Positions 1-8,500 of a stretch of DNA of 64,000 nucleotides are shown here, in pieces. The notes beneath the pieces are model-generated. The model worked only from the letters and a program-made list of their open reading frames with translations. It made no database searches and was not told the origin of the DNA. The translations under genes were made by a program, and so were the position numbers. Position 1 is the stretch's first letter, and every line of letters begins with the position of its first letter. Location of the stretch: the NCBI GenBank assembly GCA_900102385.1, contig FNBQ01000001.1, positions 1 through 64,000 of the forward strand, written 5' to 3'. Origin of the DNA: Bacteroidales bacterium KHT7. GTDB lineage: Bacteria > Bacteroidota > Bacteroidia > Bacteroidales > Bacteroidaceae.

Positions 1-206
1 CGGCTTGCTCCGCACCAGACACCTGCAAACAAGCCCAATATGAGCTGTATCGGCTTATATCCTCTATTGGAACCCTGGACAGGAATACAGCATTTCTCCA
101 ATTGCTCTTCAAAATGGCATTTCTCAAGCATTTTCAGAAAAAGTGAAAGGCCTCCGAACGGGGTGATTTCCTTGTTCACGAACTTTATATCATAGTCACG
201 CATCAT
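1..206 (-). mobile_element. IS1380-like transposase, N-terminal part, cut by window edge
   Basis: Reading leftward from ATG at 206 (a second ATG follows at once), the frame stays open to the window edge. It begins MMRDYDIKFVNKEITPFGG and continues with a glycine-rich VQGSNRGY segment and a GVWCGAS segment. This start is typical of the IS1380-type DDE transposases common in Bacteroides and Prevotella; the catalytic residues would lie beyond the edge. The element sits directly downstream of a broken restriction specificity gene on the same strand and is probably what broke it. The family call rests on recall of conserved N-terminal patterns. Confidence 0.6.
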
Positions 207-275
207 CTTCTTATGTTTTTCTGCGTGGTAAAGGTAGTAAATTATTGAAGGATAGCCTAATACAACCGATATTTT

Positions 276-761
276 CTAATGGCGGTCATTAGAAAAATAG
301 ACATGCCAAATTTCTAATGACCGATTTGGGATTATCGTGGAGTTCATAGCATCTCGATTAAATTTATGACCATAATCATAACCTGCGTTTGAAGTTGCAA
401 CTCTACAAGCAGAAATTATATACAAAGCAATCTCCTGATTGAACGGTAAAAATTTTGACACTAAATGTTGAATGTGCTGATAGCCTATAAAATCATCTTT
501 CTGATAATACATAGTATCTGCACCAAGCGTTGTATCAGAACAGCTTATAGAATTACCCGAGTTGTTTGCTTCAAGGCTTGAAAAGCCCATTACCCCATTA
601 TCTATTGAAGAGTTTGACACAAGCGGTACCGTACCATTTTTCGACATTATTTGCTCGTTTGTAAGTTTATACCACTTTGTGGGATTTATTTCAAACAAAT
701 CTCCCAGCCTATATTCACCCCACTTGACAGCCTTAAGTTTCTCATCAAGTGGGGCATCTAT
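276..761 (-). pseudogene. Restriction specificity (HsdS/S.BcgI-like) domain, truncated by IS
   Basis: In the -1 frame relative to the preceding methylase gene this frame reads IDAPLDEKLKAVKWGEYRL and then a target-recognition domain with WYKLTNEQI, TVPLVSNSS, SDTTLG, FIGYQHIQHL and YGHKFNRDAM. These are hallmarks of bacterial S-type target recognition domains that act with N6-adenine methylases. About 150 residues remain. After STIIP the reading frame runs into IS-proximal sequence and stops, so the second half of the S domain is lost. No ATG precedes the conserved start (a TTG at 696-698 lies inside the domain), so translation probably depends on the upstream gene, either by frameshifting or as a decayed fusion. 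DNA recognition is probably impaired. Confidence 0.75.
283..323. repeat. Perfect 13-bp inverted repeat at the IS/S-gene junction
   Basis: CGGTCATTAGAAA at 283-295 is matched by TTTCTAATGACCG at 311-323, a perfect inverted repeat with a 15-nt spacer. A third related arm, TTTTCTAATG, lies just left (about 272-281) and could pair with 287-296 instead. The structure lies exactly where homology to the specificity domain ends. It may be the IS terminus, a preferred target palindrome, or a recombination site. Confidence 0.7.
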
Positions 762-2815
762 TTTCCCAAGCCTTCACCTCCATTCGTAGGATTCTTCAAA
801 AGACTACTGACCTCCCATGCAAGATAATCGGACACAGTCTTTTTGAAATCGGCAAACGTTGGCTTAGTATCTACTGGCGCGCTCTGATTCCAATCCGCTC
901 CGTTTTCCGGGTCGATCGTACCTTCGTAATATTCTTTTTCAGTAAAGATATTCAGTTTACTCTTGCCGAAACGAACAAGGTTCACGACTTCCTCATATCG
1001 TCCTTTTGCATTGTCTGTATCGCGAAGATTAACGCTTGCTCTCTTGCGGCTAGTTCTTGCATAGCCATCGTTAGAAAAATCGATAAACTTTACTATTTCA
1101 TCTTTCTGATGAGCCTCGCCTACTCTGAACACATATACATTCGTCTGAACGCTCGATTTTCCAACAAACAAGTCTATCGGCATTTTTATACTTGCAAGAA
1201 GCGTAGAATGTTTCAAAATGCGTTTATTGTATTCAACAGCTTTTCCGCTTCCCGCACTGTGCTGAATGATTATCGCAGCATAACCTTTGTTCATCATTGA
1301 AAGTGCCTTCTCAACAAACACCATACCGTTGCCACTTGCAGAATACGGTGGATTCAACACAAACGCAGTAGCTGGAAACTTTTCAGAAGTGCGTACAAAA
1401 CCATAATTTCCGTCATAATCGTTAAGAGAATCTTTATTTATGATATTGCTGCTTCCATCGCCCATCAAAATCATATTGAGTATTGCAAGCATATAAATTG
1501 ACGGTAATATTTCCAAACCCAAAAGTTGATTTGCCTTTATATGCGTCTCTTTTTTCTTGAACTCGTCGGGACTTTGGATGTTTGCTTTTGCATCGTCAAT
1601 CATAACATTCATGGCAGCAACCAAAAGACCTGCCGAGCCTGTAGCAAAATCCCAAACATAGCTATCCTTGTTCACACGGGCAAGACGAGCTAAAAAAGTT
1701 GCAACATATCTTGGGGTTAAGACAACATCATTGAGTTTGTCTTGTGTGAAGCCAAGCCAGTTGTACATCTCATTGAAGAGTTTGCCTGTAAAATCTGTCG
1801 TAAGTCCAATTTTGTAATAAAGTCCCAAATCGTCTATTACTTTCGAGAACACTCTTTTCAGCTGACTTTCGCCGTTTATTGGTTTATTGATGTTTTCGTT
1901 AGTCAGAAGTCCTTCTGAAAAAGTCTGAATTATAAGATTCTTTTTATCTTCGGGAACATTCTTTGCACTCAAAAATGCTTCGATTTTGCGCAGCATAATA
2001 TCACCATCACGCTCACCTTTCTCCGCAGAACTTTTCAAGTCTGATTTTTCGAGTGGTTTTACATATTTATCCCCCTTAATACCAAGATTTGCAATTATAG
2101 AGGCAGCAACAAGATAAATGCGAGCAGACTCTCCAAGTCCGTTCTCATTTTTATAAATGTCGTTGTTTAGTTTTACAAGACTTGAAGATATTTCAGCTTC
2201 ACGCTTTTCAATGCTCTTGTTTTTCTCTTCTTCTGTAAGATTTAACGATTTTACTTTTTCAATAAAAGAATCAAAATTCTCTTTTTTGAGGAACGACAAA
2301 TCTGAATATTTTGCCACTTCCTGCCCATAGCCAAAGTTCTTGCTCGACACATAATACACACCTATTTCGTTCTGCAAAATGCCAGCATCATCCTTATAGC
2401 CTGTAACACCAATGGAAATGATATCTTCATAATCGGTGTAATGTAAAAGTGCGTTTGCATAATGAACCGCACCGTTCACCGCATAAGTATTTATGCTTTT
2501 AAAGTCATCTTTATTATCGGAAGTTTTAAGAGCAACATTTCCGTTTTCGTCAAATTTTACAAGCTTGTCCTTATAGCCTTTGTACTCTATTAAGACAGGG
2601 TAAAAAGAACCATAGCTGTCAGTAGCAAGTAGCTTACAGTCTGGACGATTACCACCATCTTTGCCTTGTTTTGATATATATTCGTCCAAAGCCTTATCTA
2701 TCGAGCTATTAAGAGATTCCTGCTCTAACTTATAATCCAAATTGTACGATTTTAGCCAACCATTTGCCAAGTCTGCAATATTCGGTTCAACTGACTGTAT
2801 TTTAGTTTTTGCCAT
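758..2815 (-). CDS. Fused restriction endonuclease-N6-adenine methyltransferase (BcgI/type IIG-like RM protein)
   Basis: The 685-residue protein has an N-terminal nuclease-like stretch with a PD-(D/E)xK arrangement (P58-D59 followed by E77-Y-K79). A helical region and then an N6-adenine methylase follow: motif I DFATGSAGLL near residue 389 binds SAM, and NPPY at 488-491 is the catalytic motif. This order (nuclease, helical connector, methylase) matches single-chain type IIG or BcgI-type enzymes rather than a classical HsdM, which lacks the nuclease. It would methylate and cut DNA at sites chosen by a specificity domain, here encoded directly downstream in the -1 frame. The start is the first ATG after an AT-rich gap. 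The truncated partner makes full activity doubtful. Confidence 0.8.
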   Translation of the reverse strand: MAKTKIQSVEPNIADLANGWLKSYNLDYKLEQESLNSSIDKALDEYISKQGKDGGNRPDCKLLATDSYGSFYPVLIEYKGYKDKLVKFDENGNVALKTSDNKDDFKSINTYAVNGAVHYANALLHYTDYEDIISIGVTGYKDDAGILQNEIGVYYVSSKNFGYGQEVAKYSDLSFLKKENFDSFIEKVKSLNLTEEEKNKSIEKREAEISSSLVKLNNDIYKNENGLGESARIYLVAASIIANLGIKGDKYVKPLEKSDLKSSAEKGERDGDIMLRKIEAFLSAKNVPEDKKNLIIQTFSEGLLTNENINKPINGESQLKRVFSKVIDDLGLYYKIGLTTDFTGKLFNEMYNWLGFTQDKLNDVVLTPRYVATFLARLARVNKDSYVWDFATGSAGLLVAAMNVMIDDAKANIQSPDEFKKKETHIKANQLLGLEILPSIYMLAILNMILMGDGSSNIINKDSLNDYDGNYGFVRTSEKFPATAFVLNPPYSASGNGMVFVEKALSMMNKGYAAIIIQHSAGSGKAVEYNKRILKHSTLLASIKMPIDLFVGKSSVQTNVYVFRVGEAHQKDEIVKFIDFSNDGYARTSRKRASVNLRDTDNAKGRYEEVVNLVRFGKSKLNIFTEKEYYEGTIDPENGADWNQSAPVDTKPTFADFKKTVSDYLAWEVSSLLKNPTNGGEGLGK
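761..767 (-). other. GGGAAAA slippery heptamer abutting the methylase stop codon
   Basis: On the minus strand the last codons are TTG GGA AAA TAG. The heptamer G GGA AAA fits the X XXY YYZ pattern for -1 slippage in the zero frame, and the stop codon follows directly. A -1 shift there continues as GLGK-IDAPLDEKL into the specificity domain with no gap. Alternatively it marks a one-base loss in the A tract that split a fused gene. Confidence 0.5.
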
Positions 2816-2886
2816 ATTTTCAAAAGTTTACGGGCTTCATACTCTTGAAAATTCTCTTAAACAAGCAAAAAGAAAAAAGCGCGAAA

Positions 2887-3043
2887 CCGTTTCTTTGATG
2901 CTTATTTAGGAAAGATCGGCTCCGCCAAGAACCAGTAACGATAAATAAGCACGAAACGGCTCACGCCTATGCGACGTGAACCTCTCCGCGAACTTATTCT
3001 CTCGTTGTTAAAATTTGGCGGATTTTATCTTTCCGAGAATAAG
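2887..3043. repeat. Nested inverted repeats upstream of the RM gene
   Basis: Within the 470-bp gap between the RM gene and the STAS-like gene several long arms pair. 2887-2908 pairs with 2942-2959 (CCGTTTC and TGCTTATTTA blocks). 2909-2927 (GGAAAGAT, CCGCCAA) pairs with 3015-3034. 2993-3004 pairs with 3034-3043. The alternatives are mutually exclusive in part, as in a switching RNA or cruciform. The rest of the gap is AT-rich leader with no clear gene. Confidence 0.5.
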
Positions 3044-3286
3044 AGCGTAAAGCTCAATATTTTAATATGTTATATTTTCTTTATTTCTGTTTTTTTTACG
3101 AAATATGTTTTATTTGTTTAACTTTTGACCGCAAAGATAATGAAATATCTCAAACGATGGTGATTTTGTCTATCTGTTTTTATCGCGCGCAAGATGATAA
3201 AAATAGAATGTTGTAAATCTGATTATTCATTTACGACATCCTATTAGATTAACAACCTGTCTGTTAACTCTTACAACACGAAAAGT

Positions 3287-3592
3287 TTAGATTTTCACCT
3301 GTTTGCGTATCACCTTATACCGTCTTTGCAAGGCAACAAGCACGCTGCGTTCTGCCAACGGATTCAAGCCGCGGAATGTTGTGTGCTTCTTCAAATCGTC
3401 AAGAGGCATTTCGAGAAGCAATTTTGCGATACATTCATCAGCAAAAGAGTTTGTAACCACATTTACGCCAGTAAAATCAAGAACAACTTTCTCGTCATTG
3501 TCGAGCAAAGGACGCAGTTGTTGCCTTATCTTCGCTCCCATATCACTAGAACCAAAATTAGTTCCAAACTGTGAAAATTTAAATTCTACCAT
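3287..3592 (-). CDS. STAS-like domain protein (DUF4325 type)
   Basis: The 101-residue protein contains VVLDFTGVNVVTNSFADEC, a pattern of the STAS-like DUF4325 family: a beta strand, the conserved asparagine/serine turn and a helix. It continues with LLLEMPLDDLKKH and a positively charged end. Relatives are often encoded next to GHKL-type ATP-binding proteins and resemble anti-sigma-factor antagonists. Here no ATPase partner is adjacent; the neighbours are the RM gene and a repeat-filled gap. The family assignment is reasonably firm, but the role is unknown. Confidence 0.7.
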   Translation of the reverse strand: MVEFKFSQFGTNFGSSDMGAKIRQQLRPLLDNDEKVVLDFTGVNVVTNSFADECIAKLLLEMPLDDLKKHTTFRGLNPLAERSVLVALQRRYKVIRKQVKI

Positions 3593-3788
3593 AACGACTC
3601 TATTTCTTCAGATTCGAACAAACGTTTCATTGTATTTACAAATATCGTGATAATTTTCATATTAACAACGAACAGTCATTATTTTATCAATTACTATGAT
3701 GTACTCTGAATCAAATTTTGCAACCTTCAACTCCTTGGATTTTCAACTTACCCATAACAAACATTGGACGAACCTTTCGTCTTACTAT

Positions 3789-3964
3789 CCCCTTGCTACT
3801 ATCTTGCTACCTTCTTCCTACCTTCTTCCTACTATCTTGCTACCTTCTTTCTACTATCTTCCTACCTACTTCCTTCTGGCTTCCTTGAACATACCCTTAA
3901 TGTTGCTTCATCGTGCCTTGGATGTACCTTGGACGTACCTTCCCCGTACCTTGGACGTACCTTG
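3789..3964. repeat. 11-bp-periodic tandem array, 16 units
   Basis: Sixteen consecutive 11-bp units run without phase slip. Examples are CCCCTTGCTAC, TATCTTGCTAC, CTTCTTCCTAC and, at the right end, GACGTACCTTG. Units diverge but keep the 11-bp step. A central stretch (about 3868-3909, with CTTCCTTCTGGCTTCC and ACCCTTAATGTTGCTTC) is the reverse complement of the centre of the array at 17235-17601. The open frames it allows are repeat artefacts. Confidence 0.85.
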
Positions 3965-4020
3965 CCGCTATTTTGTATTTACCAAAAGAATAAATCCATC
4001 ATAAATTACCCTTTATTATA
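3965..4020. repeat. Conserved flank of the 11-bp arrays
   Basis: The stretch TATTTTGTATTTACCAAAAG followed by ATAAATCCATCATAAATTA and a CCTTTAT end recurs in reverse complement at about 16613-16670. A shorter version is at about 17208-17234. It always abuts an 11-bp array, so array and flank seem to form one dispersed element. Confidence 0.8.
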
Positions 4021-4194
4021 CCATAACGTTCAGCCGAATTTGTAATTTGGCTGAAAATTAATGTCGGGAATTTGTAATTCCAACCGCTAAGAAAAACATC
4101 GTTATTCGCGTAACATTTTGTCGCTTTGCGACAATGGGAGTTACAAACTCCCGTTTCGTGATGCTGCCGAATTCGGAAATTCGGCAGAACTAAG

Positions 4195-4460
4195 ATTGTT
4201 TTTCAAGTTTCAACTTCAAAAATTGTCAATTGTCAACTGTGAATTGTCAATTCTGAATTCCACCCTTTTTCAAGTTTCAACTTTCAACTCCAAATTTTCA
4301 ATTTATCCAAGTCCTACTGTCTTCGTTCCTTCCAGTTTACTTGCCCCTTGCTATCCCCTTGCTATCCCCTTGCTACCCCCTTGCTCCCCCCTTGCTATCG
4401 GCTTGTCAATTCCAACCTTTCAACTTTCGGTTTTCAAACTTCAAGAAGTCAACTGTAAGT
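4195..4460. repeat. AT-rich short repeats and a second 11-bp array (4344-4407)
   Basis: This gap holds degenerate CAATTGTCAACTGTGAATT-type repeats (4210-4310 and 4410-4460). Between them lies a short array of 11-bp units such as ATCCCCTTGCT (4353-4407), six units in phase. No credible gene is present in 3593-4480; frames crossing it are repeat-driven. Confidence 0.7.
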
Positions 4461-4480
4461 TGTCTATTTACAACTTTCTC

Positions 4481-5290
4481 TTAGTTATGAGATTGCTTAT
4501 CAATATCTGCCAGCACCAAACCGCCAAGCATAAAACCAAAGATGGCTGTGATATGTGCCATTGTGCCGTTTATCTGAGCCTTTGACGAGCACCACTCGTG
4601 ATTCAAAAGAGAAGGGTCTCCCGGACCATTCTTTGCCTTAGGACACATACATTGTTCTGTTCCGCAGGTAGCATTGTGTCCTCGGTTTGCAAGTAACTCG
4701 TCGCTATAAACGCACATGAATTTATGCTTGGGAAACTGTTGCTGCGATTTGAACTTCTTTCGCAAAGCACGCGCTAACGGATCGCCTTGTACCTTCCAAA
4801 ATTCGGCAACTTTTATGCGTGTAGCATCCATCTTCAATGCTGCTCCCATAGACGAAAAGAACTTTGCCTTGGTGCGACATGCCATCAGTATGAGCAAAGC
4901 CTTGTCTTTGAGCGAGTCGATGGCATCGACGATATAGTCGTAACTGTCCAAGTCGAAATCATCGGCTGTTTCTTGCGTGAAAATTTTCTGCAATGCCGTA
5001 ATTTCAGCCTTTGGATTGATGGTTAGCAAACGCTCTCTTAGTGCCACCACCTTTACTTGTCCGACGGTCTTGGTCGTAGCCATAAGCTGGCGGTTAATAT
5101 TAGTTATACACACGCGGTCGCTGTCAACAATAGTCAGCTGACGGATGCCACTGCGGATAAGACTCTCGGCACACCATGAGCCAACGCCTCCAACTCCAAA
5201 AATAATCACTTTTTTCTGAGCAAAACACTCCATTGTTTCGTTGCCTAACAGCAACTCGGAACGTTTGAATAATGCTTGTTCTATAGCCAT
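4481..5290 (-). CDS. tcdA: tRNA threonylcarbamoyladenosine dehydratase (TcdA)
   Basis: The 269-residue protein is an E1-like enzyme that catalyses ATP-dependent cyclisation of N6-threonylcarbamoyladenosine-37 in tRNA to the cyclic form. It shows the nucleotide-binding GVGGVGSWCAESLIRSG near residue 33, DSDRVCITNINRQ, and YIVDAIDSLKDKALL. A cysteine-rich stretch (CGTEQCMCPKAK) precedes a C-terminal IFGFMLGGLVL segment that may contact membrane. Length matches the E. coli family member. It is monocistronic, with repeats downstream. This is a core gene, so the accessory DNA on either side is inserted into ordinary chromosome. Confidence 0.92.
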   Translation of the reverse strand: MAIEQALFKRSELLLGNETMECFAQKKVIIFGVGGVGSWCAESLIRSGIRQLTIVDSDRVCITNINRQLMATTKTVGQVKVVALRERLLTINPKAEITALQKIFTQETADDFDLDSYDYIVDAIDSLKDKALLILMACRTKAKFFSSMGAALKMDATRIKVAEFWKVQGDPLARALRKKFKSQQQFPKHKFMCVYSDELLANRGHNATCGTEQCMCPKAKNGPGDPSLLNHEWCSSKAQINGTMAHITAIFGFMLGGLVLADIDKQSHN

Positions 5291-5443
5291 CTTTACTTAA
5301 CTCATTTTTTGCGGCGCAAAAATATGAAAAAAAACAGAAAATCTGTATTAGGCATGGAAGATTTTCGGAATTTGGAAGCATGAAAACAGAGCAAAATAAC
5401 ATAAATATGGTATATCAAAACAAGTCTAAAGTTTTTAGCGCAT

Positions 5444-5486
5444 GAAAAAACATAGCCCGACAAAATCTGCCGGGCTATGTCCTCTT
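5444..5486. terminator. Strong hairpin terminator, probably bidirectional
   Basis: ACATAGCCCG at 5450-5459 pairs with CGGGCTATGT at 5471-5480. On the minus strand a T6 run follows the stem, ending the PL11 transcript. On the plus strand CCTCTTTTT follows. Confidence 0.85.
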
Positions 5487-5504
5487 TTTAATTTATGAAC
5501 CTTA

Positions 5505-8500
5505 TTATTTCAGAAGTTTCTTTAGTGCTTTCAGCTGCTTGTTTTTCTTTGCACCCTTGGCAAAAGAACGGGCGTTGTTCTGCGCACCGAGTTTTGAAGT
5601 GTGCGTATGGTCGTGGTTGTAGTATTCTTTTGCCTTCTCCTCGCCTAACTTGTCGAGGAAGTCGGCTGAGATGTTGTGAACATCGACAAAGGCAACGCCT
5701 GTCTGCTCAACAACCTCGCGATACCACTTTCCGTAAGAATCGTTGCGACGCTCAATCTTGCCGTCCTTCCAGATGTTACGCGGAGTGAGGCTCAAGAGGA
5801 TTGGTGTTCCACCCTTCTCTCTTACGTCCTCGATAAACTTGCGGAGATACCATCCGAAGGTGTAAACAACCTTGTAGCGCTGTGTCTTCTCCATCTTGTA
5901 CACATGACTGCTGTCGGCTGTTCCGGCAATATCGGCTCTCGCCTTGCCTGTGTTGATTGGGCCCATATCGTTGTGTCCAAACTGAATCAGGACATAGTCG
6001 CCCGGCTGAATACTGTTGTAAACCTCGTCCCATCTGCCTTCGTCGAGATAGGTACGGCAGCTACGTCCAGCCTTTGCACAGTTCACCGGAGTACACTTTT
6101 CGGTGTTGAACACGAGCGAAGCCTGACTGCCCCAGCCCCACATGCCATCGTCTTTCTTGTCCTCGTTCTTCACGGTTGAATCGCCAGTGAGGAACACAAC
6201 AGGCTTACCCTTCTCGCGCTTAACCTTAACGGTTGGCTTGTTGAGCGGTTTGAGATAATCGCGCAAATCGGTTGCCGAACATGCTGCGATTCCCTCGGCT
6301 GCCGACTCGGCATTGATGCGCGCACCGAACTCGCTGCTGTGAATCTTATCAAGATAGAAATGATAGTTCACCTTCTTTGGACCGAACTTCTCGAACTTCT
6401 TAGCCGTGATATCTTCCAAGTCTACGAGGGCAACGTTCATCTCCTCAGAAATAGCCTTTATCCAAGGGTCGAAGTTTGTGAGCTTACGGGTGATGGTACT
6501 GTCGTTGTCCCAAGAGTTACGCGGAGTGAGGGTGAACAGAATTGGAGTTGCGCCCTTAGCACGAATCTCGTTGATGAAACGACGAAGATATCCGCCGAAA
6601 GAATAGACTGTTTCAACTGCGCCTGTCTCCTTGATTGTCACCACAACAGAATCGTTGCCGATGCCCTTTATTGAAGAACGCGCTCTGCCCGAGTCTATCG
6701 GACCATTGTCGTTGTGTCCGAGTTCGAGAATGACGTAATCACCCTTCTGAACGCCCTTTATTACATCTGGCCATAGATGGCGGTAGAATGTACGAGGCGA
6801 TGTTCCGCCAAGAGCGTGATTCTCTACCGTGATATAGTTCTCGTCGAAATACTCGTGAGCGTAGTATCCCCAGCCCCACTGACCGTTGTTTCCGTTGCCG
6901 AGTGTTCCGGTACGCATTGTTGAATTTCCGACAAGGAAGAGAACCGGATTGTGTCCCTTGCGCGAAGAGCCTGCGACAGGACGAACGGTGTTAGCCTTGT
7001 TCAGACTGTCGAGAGTAAGGTCGATAACCTTGTTCACATCTTCCTCTGTCTTGACCTTACGGTCGTCCTTAAGCGGAAGCATAGCACCGCGGAAATCACC
7101 GCTGAGGTCAGTTCCGAAGTAGAAGCCCGGCTGTGTTGGCTGATTGTATGCCACATTCTGAGTGGCGATGCTGATACGATAGACAGGGTCTGTCAGGAAC
7201 GTGTGGAAACGATATTCAGCAGGAAGAGTTGAAACATAAAGACGAAGGTTCTTATCGTCTTTTGTGCGCACCAGCACTTCTTCGCGCCAGTCTCCGTAGA
7301 GGTCGCCCTGCAAGCAAGGAGTAGCCTTTGTTCCGTTGTTGCTTATTGTTCCGTCGAACACCTGAAGAGTGTCGCATCGGTTAGTCTTTTCGTTATACTT
7401 GTAAACAACGTTGCGGTCGAGAAGTTCGCGAGAAAGGTCGCCGTCCCACCAAACTGCGCTGTTTATAGGGAAAGGATTCTGACGAGAGAACTTGAGGTCT
7501 GCCACCTTCTTTCCTTTATAATTGTAGATGCCCTTGCTGTCGATTGACCACATCTCAACGCCGTTGTTGCTTGGCATAATATCGGCAGCCATACATCTTC
7601 CTACATCGATGTTAGACGGAAGTTGGAAGAGCACCTTTCCTGTTGCGGCATCAGTAAGGGTTGAGCCGTCCTTCTTGTTCTCGTGGCAGTCCCACACCTG
7701 AAGGGCTGGCTTGCCTGGAATGAACTGAGTAAGGTGCATAGCATCGCCGTGTCCCATCTTGGTTGAGTAGAGTCCCTTTCCGTCGTGGTCGATGGCACAT
7801 GAGCCGTAGATAATCTCGTCGCAGCCGTCGCCGTCAACATCGCCCACGCGAAGGTTGTGATTGCCCTGTCCGGCATAGTCTTCATTGCCCTTTACAGAAC
7901 TGTCGAAAATCCATTTCTTGCTTAGGTTTGTTCCGTCCCAGTTGTAGGCGGCGAGCATAGTCTTTGCGTAATATCCGCGACACATGATGATGCTTGGACG
8001 TATGCCGTCGAGATAAGCCACGGCAGCAAGCATTCGTTCGCTGCGGTTTCCGTGGTCGTCGCCCCAATCCTTGGTATCGCCTCGGTTTGGTTCGAAGTCT
8101 ACGCTTGCCATAGCCGCACCGGTCAATCCGTTGAATACCGTCAGATATTCCTTTCCGGTGAAGACATGACCGTTCGGACTGCGATAATCAGCCTTTGCAT
8201 CGCCGATAATCTTGCCTTTGCCGTCCTTCGAACCATCGGATGTGCGGACAGCCATTTCAGCCTTTCCGTCGCCATCGAAATCGAACACCATGAACTGAGT
8301 GTAGTGTGCTCCGGCACGGATGTTGCGACCGAGGTCAACGCGCCACAACTTCTCACCGCTTAGACGATAGCAGTCGATAAGCACGTTGCCGGTGTATCCG
8401 TTGTGCGAATTGTCGTGGGCATTTGTAGGCTCCCACTTCAAGAATATCTCGTATTCGCCATCGCCGTCAACATCGCCTATGCTTGCATCGTTGGCAGTAT

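Noticed and set aside
3696-4045. Plus-strand open frames across the first 11-bp array
   Set aside because: Same repeat artefact as at 17.2-17.6 kb, seen in two overlapping frames.
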